This document shows, in pieces, positions 1 through 7,374 of a DNA stretch of 12,632 nt. Each line of letters opens with the position of its first letter. Position 1 is the first letter of the stretch. The notes below the pieces were generated by a model. That model was given only the letters and a program-made list of their open reading frames with translations, had not been told where the DNA came from and did not search any database. Where the stretch lies: positions 1 through 12,632 of the forward strand of contig JALWEA010000231.1 in NCBI GenBank assembly GCA_027039465.1. Direction: 5' to 3'. Source of the stretch: Calditrichia bacterium (GTDB lineage: Bacteria; Calditrichota; Calditrichia; Calditrichales; Calditrichaceae). The position numbers were made by a program, and so were the translations under genes.

Positions 1-20
1 GGAAGAGCGGGTTGCGATGA
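1..20 (+). CDS. Possible 3' tail of an upstream gene (partial)
   Basis: The third reading frame is open from the left edge and ends in TGA at 18-20 (last residues KSGLR). That TGA overlaps the ATG of the next gene as ATGA, a common arrangement for translationally coupled genes. Only five codons are visible, so this is a guess based on the overlap and on the tight packing of the genes that follow. The product is unknown. Confidence 0.22.
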
Positions 21-1261
21 AGAAAATTCTGATTCTGTTTTTAATACTGAGCGGTTGGATTATTTCGTGCCAGAAATTAAATCCGATTGAACCACCGAAA
101 GAATTCAGGGCTATTGATGAGTTCGGTTCTTTCGTTGATACGACGATAACGGCCGACAGCGCCTTTTTTGTTACCAATCCTTACGTACTAACCAATGCCG
201 CAGAAAAATTTTCAGTTGGTAATTATCGGGGATTTAATGCTTCGTTTTTGATTCATTTTATTCGCATGCCGAATGATTCCAACGCAACCTACGATTCGGT
301 TTATGTGATTCTTTATCGTCGTCATGTTTTAGGCAAGGATGCTCAACAACTTACCGTTAATATTTCGGTTCCGGATCAGGAATGGAGCGATTCGGTAAAT
401 GCTTTACCGCAATGGCACAATTACCAACCTCCGGCGCCATTTGAAACGGCAACCTTAGATGCCGATGATTCTGCAGCGGTTAAAATTGCAATTCCGGTTG
501 ATGTTTTTAATCAATGGATCAATGATAAAGACAAGAACAAAGGGTTGTTTGTTTCACCGGCGGATGAACAAAGTGCGTTTATTGCCGAGTTCACAAATTT
601 TTTCACCGCAGACCCTGCTTTGTGGCCTAAGTTGGTTTACCGCACCAAATTTTCGGAAGATTCCGTAACCCATGACACTACGAATGTCGGTATTGCGCCA
701 ACCATCTTCGATTACGATGTGAATAGCCCGCAAAATGTTTTTACCATGGCCAAAGAAAGCAAGGATTTAATTGTCGCCTCCGGAATCGAAAGCCGCGTTT
801 TTGTCCGATTCGATTCTTTAAAGAATTTGCCGCCGAACAGCATTATTTACAGTGCGGATTTACTGTTTGATATTAAGGATGAAGATTTTTGGGATCCTTC
901 TCAACAAAACACACTCAATAATGATGATCATCCCGACCATTATTATTTACGCATGGTTAAGTCCATCGGTCAAAACGGTAGCGGGGCGGAGATTGACTCT
1001 ATTTTTAAAAAGAACACCTATTACAACTATGCAATCTATGCCGGTGAGGGCCAACTCCATTTTACAACCGAAACCGATCAAATTCGTTTTGGAAACGGTT
1101 ATGTCCAAAATTTTTTAAACGGTAAATTTGAATCAACATGGTTTATGCTGCAATACCAAAATGAACGCAATGACCTTTCCATTAAACGATTGAAATCAAT
1201 TTTGGAAAAAGGCGTTCAAATGCGCATACGCTATTACACGGTTAAAAGCGAAGGTTTTTAA
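17..1261 (+). CDS. Secreted lipoprotein, DNRLRE/jelly-roll-like, function unknown
   Basis: This is a 414-aa protein with a lipoprotein signal peptide: two lysines, a hydrophobic stretch (residues 4-16), then IISC with the candidate lipidated Cys18. It should be anchored in the outer or inner membrane of a diderm cell. The mature part is rich in beta-strand patterns and aromatic residues. Two segments (about 75-125 and 255-290, the latter with SRVFVRFDSLKNLPPNS) resemble the 'conserved-strand plus FD-L-S-LP' pattern of DNRLRE-type surface domains; this is a family impression, not a firm assignment. It starts at ATG 17, preceded by a weak GGAAG. It abuts the next gene with no spacer (TAA 1259-1261, ATG 1262), so the lipoprotein and the barrel protein are probably translated together and may work together at the cell surface. 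No enzyme motif is visible. Confidence 0.85.
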   Translation: MKKILILFLILSGWIISCQKLNPIEPPKEFRAIDEFGSFVDTTITADSAFFVTNPYVLTNAAEKFSVGNYRGFNASFLIHFIRMPNDSNATYDSVYVILYRRHVLGKDAQQLTVNISVPDQEWSDSVNALPQWHNYQPPAPFETATLDADDSAAVKIAIPVDVFNQWINDKDKNKGLFVSPADEQSAFIAEFTNFFTADPALWPKLVYRTKFSEDSVTHDTTNVGIAPTIFDYDVNSPQNVFTMAKESKDLIVASGIESRVFVRFDSLKNLPPNSIIYSADLLFDIKDEDFWDPSQQNTLNNDDHPDHYYLRMVKSIGQNGSGAEIDSIFKKNTYYNYAIYAGEGQLHFTTETDQIRFGNGYVQNFLNGKFESTWFMLQYQNERNDLSIKRLKSILEKGVQMRIRYYTVKSEGF

Positions 1262-2458
1262 ATGCACAAGATAAAAATAACGGTTATTGCGATTTTGATT
1301 ACCATGACCGCCGGTTTTTCCGGTGAAAGTATTTTCGGGATTAATGATTATACGCTCGGCGTGATTGATTTGCCCTATTCGTATGCAGGTTTCGGGCGCG
1401 GTTTTGAAATCGGTAATAGCGATTCGTTGCGTTTGAATTTTGTTAATTTTTCGGTTTGGCCGGTGGTTTCGCATCCGACTTACGGATTGCGCTTAGGCTA
1501 CACCGGTGCTTTTGCACAAAATTCCGCAAATAAAACGTATTTTAATGATTACGCCAATTTTCAGGGCGGATTTTTAGGTATTCCGGTGCTCAAGAAAAAA
1601 TTGGTTTTTGGTCTTGGTGTGCAGCCTGCAACCAACGTGGAACAAAGCATGAAAAAAACGGAAGGAGCGTTGGATAAATTCGTTCTGTTAAAAGGCGGCA
1701 CGAGTAAAATTTATTTTAATGTTTCTTATGCTTTAACGCCTGCCATTCGATTGGGCGCCGCCTATATGTACCATTTCGGTGAGATTACGCGTACGTTCCG
1801 AATCGAACTTCAGGATCAACAAAACCCTTTAACGTTTGACTATCAGTACCGTTACTACGGAAACGGAACGGTATTTAGCGCCTATCTCAATCCCATTAAA
1901 AAACTGAGTATCGGTTTTGTGTTTAAGCCGTCTTATACTTTGCGTGTGCGCATCAAACCGCAGACCCATTCAACCGAAGTGAACAAAAGCAAACTAAAAA
2001 AATTGACCATTCCCGCATTTTTTGGAACCGGAATGCAGTATAATATAAATAGAAGGTCGTCCGTAGGGTTTGATTTTATTTATCAGGATTGGGGCAAGGG
2101 ATTTAAAGTGGAGAATAAACCCCACAGAGATTTGTTTTCGGATTACTATCGGGTTTCCGCCGGATTCGAACGCCGGCAAAGCCATAAGTTGTTCACGAGT
2201 TTTTCAGAAAAACTTGATTATCGTGCAGGAATTTTTTATGGTAAACAAAATTACTTAAGTTTGGGAAATCCGGTTAAGGAATACGGAATTTCTTTCGGGC
2301 TTTCGTTACCGATTACACGGTTCCGATCAAGGATTGATCTTTCGGCAATGATTGGCAGACGAGGTGATTCGGATATTAATGAATATCAGGAAACATTCGT
2401 GAACTTTGGAATTACAATTAATGCAAATGAAATTTGGTTTGTTAAATTAGGAGATTAG
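1262..2458 (+). CDS. Outer-membrane beta-barrel protein (FadL/PorV-like), function unknown
   Basis: This is a 398-aa protein with an N-terminal signal peptide (MHKIK, then a hydrophobic stretch to about residue 18, with likely cleavage near residues 20-23). The rest is glycine- and aromatic-rich with alternating hydrophobic and polar residues, for example YGLRLGYTGAF, IRLGAAYMYHFGEI and SVGFDFIYQDWGKGF, as expected for amphipathic strands of an outer-membrane barrel. The end (FVNFGITINANEIWFVKLGD) looks like terminal strands. The style and length fit the FadL/OmpP1-like or PorV/PorQ-like proteins common in the FCB group, but no specific substrate can be read. The start codon touches the stop of the preceding lipoprotein gene, and 22 nt separate it from the TPR gene, so the three likely form one envelope module. 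It may be a channel, or a partner that binds the lipoprotein. Confidence 0.82.
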   Translation: MHKIKITVIAILITMTAGFSGESIFGINDYTLGVIDLPYSYAGFGRGFEIGNSDSLRLNFVNFSVWPVVSHPTYGLRLGYTGAFAQNSANKTYFNDYANFQGGFLGIPVLKKKLVFGLGVQPATNVEQSMKKTEGALDKFVLLKGGTSKIYFNVSYALTPAIRLGAAYMYHFGEITRTFRIELQDQQNPLTFDYQYRYYGNGTVFSAYLNPIKKLSIGFVFKPSYTLRVRIKPQTHSTEVNKSKLKKLTIPAFFGTGMQYNINRRSSVGFDFIYQDWGKGFKVENKPHRDLFSDYYRVSAGFERRQSHKLFTSFSEKLDYRAGIFYGKQNYLSLGNPVKEYGISFGLSLPITRFRSRIDLSAMIGRRGDSDINEYQETFVNFGITINANEIWFVKLGD

Positions 2459-2470
2459 CTACAGGCTAAC

Positions 2471-2476
2471 GGAGGT
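2471..2476 (+). promoter_or_regulatory. Strong Shine-Dalgarno site deciding the TPR gene start
   Basis: GGAGGT lies upstream of two consecutive ATG codons, at 2481 and 2484. Spacing is 4 nt to the first and 7 nt to the second. The second is closer to the usual optimum, so the true start may be 2484; the protein differs by only one Met. Confidence 0.7.
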
Positions 2477-2480
2477 ATGA

Positions 2481-3761
2481 ATGATGAAAACCAACAAGTA
2501 CTTATTACATGGCGTTGTTACTCTTTTAATCGTTTTTCTTATTTCGGGATTTGCATTTTCGCAGGAAATTTTAACCGAAGACCAACCTCAGGATACTACG
2601 GAAAACAATTGCATCCCCAAAAATTTAACAACACCGTGGGATAGCCTTGCCAAAAAACCGTTGAATCAGGATATTCGTTTGATTTTCAACTTCGGTTATG
2701 AATATTATAAAAATCAGGATTACAAGGACGCGCTTCCTTACCTGTGGAATGTTTTTCTGCATGATAGTTCCAAATATGCCAAAGCCTCGGTACGTCGTTT
2801 GGCGGATATTTATTTTCTTCAGGGCAAAGTTGACAGCACGCTCATCGTTTGCTACCGCGGCTTGAAAATGTTTCCGGAAATGTTGCGTTTGCACTATTAC
2901 GCAGGTACGCTGCAAAACCGGTTGGGCAAATTCCGCTGTGCCATTCCTCATTTTGAAGAATTGGTTAAAAAAGATTCGACCAATATTGATTACCTGAAGA
3001 CGCTGGCATTCCTGTATTTTAAGAATGATGATGAACGTGCCGTCAAAGTTCAGGAAAAAGTGGTTAAGCTGGATCCGAACAACGTGGAAGAAAATGATCG
3101 TCTGGCTCAGTTTGTTGCCTATTTTTACGGTGAAGGTGCGGATCTTAAATATCGTTTCCAGACATGGAAAAAAGAACCGAACAATATGGCTTTGGCTTTT
3201 AAAGCGGCTAAAGTGGCCGTTAAATCCGGTAAGTACAAAATGGCTCTCGAACCGTTGAATAAAATTCTTACCACCAAACCGACAAAAGCAGCCTATTTAC
3301 TGCGTGCCGAAGCGTACGAGAATTTAAATGAATACACAAAGGCAATTGCCGATTACAAAAAGGCGCTGAAGTTAAAACCGAACGATCCGGATATTATGCT
3401 GAAAATCGCCGATAATTATCGGTCCATGAATCAATTCTCAAAAGCAAAATATTGGATTTACAAAGCATTGAAGGCTAAACCGGGTTACGGATTAGCGCAT
3501 ATTATGATGGGTTCGATTTATGAAACGGCCGTTCCTTATTGCCAGGAAAAGAGCCACCGTAAAAAAACCACCTATGAAGACAAATTAGTTTATCGCAAGG
3601 CGTATTACGAATACAAAAAAGCGGCCAAAGATCCGGCTTTCAGAAGTATGGCCTTGAAGAAGCAAGAAATCATCAAACCTTTCATTCCGACGAAAGAAGA
3701 TGAGTTCATGCACAAGAACGATAAGATTAAATCGCCTTGCTATCAGTGGATTAACAAATAG
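2481..3761 (+). CDS. Exported tetratricopeptide-repeat (TPR) protein
   Basis: This is a 426-aa protein with a signal peptide (basic start, hydrophobic residues about 9-25, likely cleavage after FAFSQ). Several TPR units follow: about 64-96 (FGYEYYKNQDYKDALPYLW), 101-133, 135-167, 171-200, 237-268, 270-301 (AYENLNEYTKAIADYKKAL) and 304-336. Canonical A-Y/G-L-A-P positions are visible in most. TPRs are protein-binding scaffolds, so this is probably a periplasmic organiser for envelope proteins. The C-terminus has its own conserved-looking cap (PTKEDEFMHK, then SPCYQWINK) of a kind I associate with FCB-group TPR proteins. The best ribosome site in the operon precedes it. No catalytic residues are seen, and its partner may be the upstream barrel or lipoprotein. 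Its specific job is unknown. Confidence 0.9.
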   Translation: MMKTNKYLLHGVVTLLIVFLISGFAFSQEILTEDQPQDTTENNCIPKNLTTPWDSLAKKPLNQDIRLIFNFGYEYYKNQDYKDALPYLWNVFLHDSSKYAKASVRRLADIYFLQGKVDSTLIVCYRGLKMFPEMLRLHYYAGTLQNRLGKFRCAIPHFEELVKKDSTNIDYLKTLAFLYFKNDDERAVKVQEKVVKLDPNNVEENDRLAQFVAYFYGEGADLKYRFQTWKKEPNNMALAFKAAKVAVKSGKYKMALEPLNKILTTKPTKAAYLLRAEAYENLNEYTKAIADYKKALKLKPNDPDIMLKIADNYRSMNQFSKAKYWIYKALKAKPGYGLAHIMMGSIYETAVPYCQEKSHRKKTTYEDKLVYRKAYYEYKKAAKDPAFRSMALKKQEIIKPFIPTKEDEFMHKNDKIKSPCYQWINK

Positions 3762-3769
3762 GAGAAGCC

Positions 3770-4210
3770 GTGAAGTTAGCCATCGGAGCCGATCATGCCG
3801 GATATTATTTAAAGGAACAGGTGAAGGAATTTTTAAAGTCAAAGAACATTGATTTTACGGATTACGGAACGTTTAAAATAGAATCCTGTGATTATCCCGA
3901 ATATGCTTACAAGGTGGGACAAGCCATTGTAAACGGAGAAGCGGATTTGGGGATTTTAATTTGCGGAACAGGCATCGGCATGAGCATTACGGCCAATAAA
4001 ATAAAAGGTATTCGGGCGGCTCTTGTTTATGACGAGCAAACAGCCAAACTTTCCAGACAACACAATGACGCCAATGTCCTTTGTATGGGCGGTCGTTTGA
4101 CACCGGAAGAAGAGGCCAAGAAAATCGTTGATGTTTGGCTGAACACTTCGTTTGAGGGTGGCCGTCACGAAAAACGCATTAAACTCATCAGTCAGTTAAC
4201 CGGTTTATGA
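3770..4210 (+). CDS. rpiB: Ribose-5-phosphate isomerase B
   Basis: This cytoplasmic enzyme of the pentose phosphate pathway interconverts ribose 5-phosphate and ribulose 5-phosphate. At 146 aa it is the normal length for the RpiB/LacAB family. The family landmarks are all present: IGADHAGYYLKE at the start (Asp8-His9), ICGTGIGMSITANKIKGIRA with Cys65 as the candidate catalytic base, and RQHNDANVLCMGGR with His98 for ring opening. Translation starts at GTG 3770; GGAGAA at 3761-3766, which overlaps the TAG of the TPR gene, is a well-spaced ribosome site for it. The stop overlaps an ATG (ATGA, 4207-4210), and glyA follows at once. An rpiB-glyA pairing is frequent in bacteria and supplies pentose phosphate and one-carbon precursors for nucleotide synthesis. 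LacA/LacB are the related alternatives but occur as pairs. Confidence 0.97.
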   Translation: MKLAIGADHAGYYLKEQVKEFLKSKNIDFTDYGTFKIESCDYPEYAYKVGQAIVNGEADLGILICGTGIGMSITANKIKGIRAALVYDEQTAKLSRQHNDANVLCMGGRLTPEEEAKKIVDVWLNTSFEGGRHEKRIKLISQLTGL

Positions 4211-4211
4211 T

Positions 4212-4216
4212 GGGAG
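4212..4216 (+). promoter_or_regulatory. Shine-Dalgarno site deciding the glyA start
   Basis: GGGAG sits 5 nt before ATG 4222. The upstream in-frame ATG at 4207 overlaps the rpiB stop and has no purine-rich site in front of it. I therefore place the glyA start at 4222, making the product five residues shorter than the longest frame. Confidence 0.7.
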
Positions 4217-4221
4217 AAAAC

Positions 4222-5514
4222 ATGTTAGATACTTTGAAAAATTCCGATGCCGAAATTTTTGATGCCATTGCCAGGGAAATGGATCGGCAAAATAATACGT
4301 TGGAATTAATTGCCTCCGAAAATTTTGTTTCCAAAGCCGTTTTGGAAGCGGCCGGTTCGGTAATGACCAACAAATACGCAGAAGGCTATCCCGGTCATCG
4401 TTATTACGGCGGCTGCGAGAATGTGGACATTGCCGAAAACTTAGCCAGAGATCGGGCCAAAAAATTATTTAACTGCGAATATGTGAATGTGCAACCGCAT
4501 TCCGGCTCCCAAGCCAATATGGCGGTCTATTTTACCTATCTGAAACCGGGCGATACGGTTTTGGGTATGAATCTGGCGCACGGCGGCCATTTAACCCACG
4601 GTTCGCCGGTTAATTTTTCCGGAAAGCTTTTTAATTTTGTCGCTTACGGTGTGAACAAAGAAACCGGCCGCATCGATATGGATGAGGTGGCTAAGTTGGC
4701 ACGTGAGCACAAACCGAAAATGATTGTGGTCGGAGCCAGTGCCTATTCAAGATTCTACGAATTCGACAAATTCCGTGAAATTGCCGATGAAGTGGGCGCT
4801 GTCCTTTTTGCCGACGTGGCGCATCCGGCGGGCTTAATTGCTGCGGGTATTCATCCCAGTCCCATTCCGTACTGTGATGTTGTTACTTCAACGACGCATA
4901 AAACCTTGCGCGGGCCTCGGGGCGGCATGATTATGGTCGGAAAAGACAGCGAAAACAAGATGGGCATTGTGGCGCCGAAATCGGGTCGGGTAAAAATGAT
5001 GTCCGAAATTATTGACAGCAACGTAATGCCCGGTATTCAAGGCGGGCCGTTGATGCACATTATCGCTGCCAAGGCCGTGGCTTTTGGCGAGGCATTAAAA
5101 CCGGAATTCAAAGAATACGCTAAACAAATTGTTAAAAATGCAAAAACGCTGGCTAACGAATTGATTGAAAAGGGATACGATATTGTTTCCGGCGGAACGG
5201 ACAATCACGTATTCCTGGTGGATTTGACTTCCAAAAATATTACGGGTAAAGCGGCGGAAAATGCCTTGCACGCGGCGGGTATTACGGTCAATAAAAATAT
5301 GGTGCCTTTCGACACCAAGAGTCCGTTCGTAACCAGCGGCATTCGTATCGGAACACCGGCGCTCACCACCAAAGGCATGAAAGAAGCCGAAATGAAACTG
5401 ATTGCCGGATTCATCGATCGGGTACTTTCCAATATCGATGATCAGGAAGAAGCGAAAAAGGTCAATGCGGAAATTCGCGAGTTAAATAAAAACTTCCAAA
5501 TGTACGCGTTGTAG
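4222..5514 (+). CDS. glyA: Serine hydroxymethyltransferase
   Basis: This PLP-dependent cytoplasmic enzyme converts serine and tetrahydrofolate to glycine and 5,10-methylene-tetrahydrofolate, the main source of one-carbon units. From ATG 4222 the protein has 430 aa, the usual size. Signature segments are ELIASENFVS (residues 28-37), NKYAEGYPGHRYYGG (50-64), the substrate/PLP region ADVAHPAGLIAAG (197-209, Asp198), and the PLP-lysine motif TSTTHKTLRGPRGG with Lys227. MPGIQGGPLMH follows. A stretch after the PLP loop (about 241-272, including APKSGRVKMMSEIID) resembles the insertion found in Bacteroidota/Chlorobiota enzymes and is one of the taxonomic hints. Glycine production and pentose phosphate from rpiB both feed purine synthesis. 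A strong terminator lies 18 nt after the stop, so glyA ends this transcription unit. Confidence 0.98.
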   Translation: MLDTLKNSDAEIFDAIAREMDRQNNTLELIASENFVSKAVLEAAGSVMTNKYAEGYPGHRYYGGCENVDIAENLARDRAKKLFNCEYVNVQPHSGSQANMAVYFTYLKPGDTVLGMNLAHGGHLTHGSPVNFSGKLFNFVAYGVNKETGRIDMDEVAKLAREHKPKMIVVGASAYSRFYEFDKFREIADEVGAVLFADVAHPAGLIAAGIHPSPIPYCDVVTSTTHKTLRGPRGGMIMVGKDSENKMGIVAPKSGRVKMMSEIIDSNVMPGIQGGPLMHIIAAKAVAFGEALKPEFKEYAKQIVKNAKTLANELIEKGYDIVSGGTDNHVFLVDLTSKNITGKAAENALHAAGITVNKNMVPFDTKSPFVTSGIRIGTPALTTKGMKEAEMKLIAGFIDRVLSNIDDQEEAKKVNAEIRELNKNFQMYAL

Positions 5515-5532
5515 CATCGAAAAACCACAGAA

Positions 5533-5561
5533 AAAAGCGCTCCTTTTTGCGGAGCGCTTTT
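5533..5561 (+). terminator. Intrinsic terminator after glyA
   Basis: An 11-bp perfect stem (AAAAGCGCTCC at 5533-5543 pairing with GGAGCGCTTTT at 5551-5561) closes a 7-nt loop (TTTTTGC). The lower stem is A:T, with adenines on the left and a short T run on the right, so it may work in both directions. The T run is only four long before AATAACTATG. The tatC ATG begins just 7 nt after the stem. Confidence 0.88.
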
Positions 5562-5568
5562 AATAACT

Positions 5569-6315
5569 ATGAAGAAAAAAAATATTCAAGAAGTAGAAAT
5601 GCCGTTCCTCGACCATCTTGAGGAACTACGCTGGCGGATTATAAAATCGTTAGTTGCTGTCGTTGTTTTTACGATTATCGCTTTTTTCTTTTCCGATCAA
5701 ATCCTAAAATTTTTATTGATTTCCACCAAGCACCTAAAGCACCAATTTCAGCTCCAGGTATTAAAAGTACAAACGGTCTTTATCATAAAACTCGAATTGG
5801 CTATTATTACCGGGGTTATTTTTGCCTTACCGGTCATCTTTTACCAACTTTGGGCTTTTGTTGCGCCAGGCCTCCTGGAAAACGAACGTAAATATGTTAT
5901 TCCAGTGATTGTCTTTGCCACTATTAGTTTTATTGTGGGAGCGGCGTTTGCTTTTTTTGTAATCATTCCTTTTGCGCTGGACTTTTTCCTGGGACTTGTG
6001 CCTGAAAATGTAAAAAACAACATTGCTCTTGATTTTTATTTCGGATTTGTCGCACGATTGGTCTTGGTTTTCGGAATCGTATTTGAGCTGCCGGTTGTCA
6101 GCCTGTTGCTAACGAAGTTAGGCATTTTAACTCCAAAAATTTTACGCAAATACCGACGTTACGCTATCGTTGTTATTTTTATTCTTGCCGCCATTTTAAC
6201 ACCGCCCGATCCCACAACCCAATTGTTGTTAGCCATTCCTTTGGTTCTTTTGTACGAGGTAACGATTTGGATCAGTTATTTCTTTTACAAGAAGAAACAG
6301 GAACAAAAGGATTAA
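5569..6315 (+). CDS. tatC: Sec-independent (Tat) translocase subunit TatC
   Basis: TatC is the inner-membrane receptor of the twin-arginine system, which binds RR signal peptides and exports folded proteins with TatA/TatB. At 248 aa it is the typical length and has six hydrophobic segments (about 24-42, 73-93, 110-134, 157-182, 196-211, 214-239). Family landmarks are FLDHLEELRWR at the cytoplasmic N-terminus (Glu18/Glu19 region, signal-peptide binding), LPVIFYQLWAFVAPGL followed by ENERKYV, FELPVVSLL (residues 172-180, with the conserved Glu173 in the membrane) and LTPPDPTTQLLLAIP. No tatA/tatB is present in the window. Two starts are possible: ATG 5569, jammed against the glyA terminator with no ribosome site, and ATG 5599 (residue 11, MPFLDHLEEL), which also gives a complete family N-terminus. 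I keep the longer frame. Confidence 0.97.
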   Translation: MKKKNIQEVEMPFLDHLEELRWRIIKSLVAVVVFTIIAFFFSDQILKFLLISTKHLKHQFQLQVLKVQTVFIIKLELAIITGVIFALPVIFYQLWAFVAPGLLENERKYVIPVIVFATISFIVGAAFAFFVIIPFALDFFLGLVPENVKNNIALDFYFGFVARLVLVFGIVFELPVVSLLLTKLGILTPKILRKYRRYAIVVIFILAAILTPPDPTTQLLLAIPLVLLYEVTIWISYFFYKKKQEQKD

Positions 6316-6319
6316 ATTA

Positions 6320-6348
6320 TTGCTTAACGTAAAATAAAATGGTATTTT
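6320..6348 (+). promoter_or_regulatory. Weak candidate promoter before the polyprenyl synthase
   Basis: The 78-nt gap after tatC holds TTGCTT (6320-6325) and TATTTT (6343-6348) separated by 17 nt, a passable sigma-70-like match. The gap is very AT-rich, so chance matches are likely, and the consensus for this phylum may differ. Co-transcription from tatC is equally plausible. Confidence 0.22.
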
Positions 6349-6393
6349 TCCTTTTTTTAAAAATATTGATTATTAAAGGACTGATACAAACGG

Positions 6394-7371
6394 ATGGGAA
6401 TCAAATTAAAAGAAATAAATGCCGTTGTAAAGGATGAATTAAAAGAATACGATGCGGTCTTCAGAGAAATTCTGACTTCAAATGTTTTTTTAATCGATAC
6501 GGTTGCCAAATATTTGGTGCGCAATAAGGGCAAAGGCCTGCGCCCTTTATTGGTCATTTTATCTGCCAAATTGCTTGGGCCGCCGGTACGCGAAACGTAT
6601 GTGGTGGCTTCTATTATTGAATTGTTGCACACGGCTTCTTTGGTGCATGATGATGTTATTGATAATGCCAATATCCGGCGCGGTTTCCCTTCCATTAATG
6701 CGCTCTGGAAAAATAAAATCGCCATTTTAATGGGTGACTACATGCTTTCCAAAAGTTTAATCGGCGCGACCATGACGGGCAGTCTTGAAGTCATGCAAAA
6801 ATTGGCCATAGCTTCCAAGCGCCTGAGTAAAGGGGAACTGCTGCAAATCGAAAAGGCGCGTCATCTCAATGTTACCGAAGAAGATTATTTTGCCATTATT
6901 TCCGATAAAACCGCGGCGCTCATCGGCACGGCTTCCGAGTTGGGCGCGATTACGGTCTCGCAAAAAAAGGAAGACCACGAAAATCTGAAAAATTTCGGCG
7001 AGAATTTAGGGATTGCCTTCCAAATCAAAGATGATTTGTTGGATTACTACGGTCATCAGAAAATTTTGGGCAAACCGGTCGGAAATGATTTCAGAGACAA
7101 AAAAATAACCCTGCCCTTAATCCATTCGTTTAAAAAAGCTTCCAGAAAAGAAATCAGCAAAATCAAACGCTTGCTAAAGAAAGGCGTTTCTCAAAAAGAC
7201 GTGGATTACATTATCCGTTTCGTGGAAGAACACGACGGCATTCGCTACTCGGAGAAAAAAATTGACGAATACGCGCAAAAAGCCAAGAATTACATTGCCG
7301 GATATCCCGATTCGGAAATCAAAACAGGGCTTTACAAATTTGTAGATTTTACGATTAACCGATCTAATTAA
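6394..7371 (+). CDS. Long-chain polyprenyl diphosphate synthase
   Basis: This trans-prenyltransferase adds isopentenyl diphosphate units to an allylic primer, making the side chain of a respiratory quinone or a related long prenyl chain. It has 325 aa, normal for the IspB/HepT group. It carries GKGLRP (residues 46-51), the first aspartate-rich motif DDVID (86-90) with RR (95-96) after it, KTAAL (172-176), and the second motif DDLLD (213-217) in FQIKDDLLDYYG, followed by GKPVGNDFRDKKITLP. The fifth residue before the first aspartate motif is Ala81. That small residue is typical of enzymes making long chains, not of farnesyl synthases, which have an aromatic there. The exact chain length cannot be read. 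The start is ATG 6394; AAAGGA at 6375-6380 is rather far upstream. The GT9 gene starts 3 nt after its stop, so the two are co-transcribed. Confidence 0.93.
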   Translation: MGIKLKEINAVVKDELKEYDAVFREILTSNVFLIDTVAKYLVRNKGKGLRPLLVILSAKLLGPPVRETYVVASIIELLHTASLVHDDVIDNANIRRGFPSINALWKNKIAILMGDYMLSKSLIGATMTGSLEVMQKLAIASKRLSKGELLQIEKARHLNVTEEDYFAIISDKTAALIGTASELGAITVSQKKEDHENLKNFGENLGIAFQIKDDLLDYYGHQKILGKPVGNDFRDKKITLPLIHSFKKASRKEISKIKRLLKKGVSQKDVDYIIRFVEEHDGIRYSEKKIDEYAQKAKNYIAGYPDSEIKTGLYKFVDFTINRSN

Positions 7372-7374
7372 CGC

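Noticed and set aside
6357..6725. 122-codon minus-strand open frame
   Set aside because: It overlaps the start of the polyprenyl synthase, which is certain from its aspartate-rich motifs; no independent signal was found.
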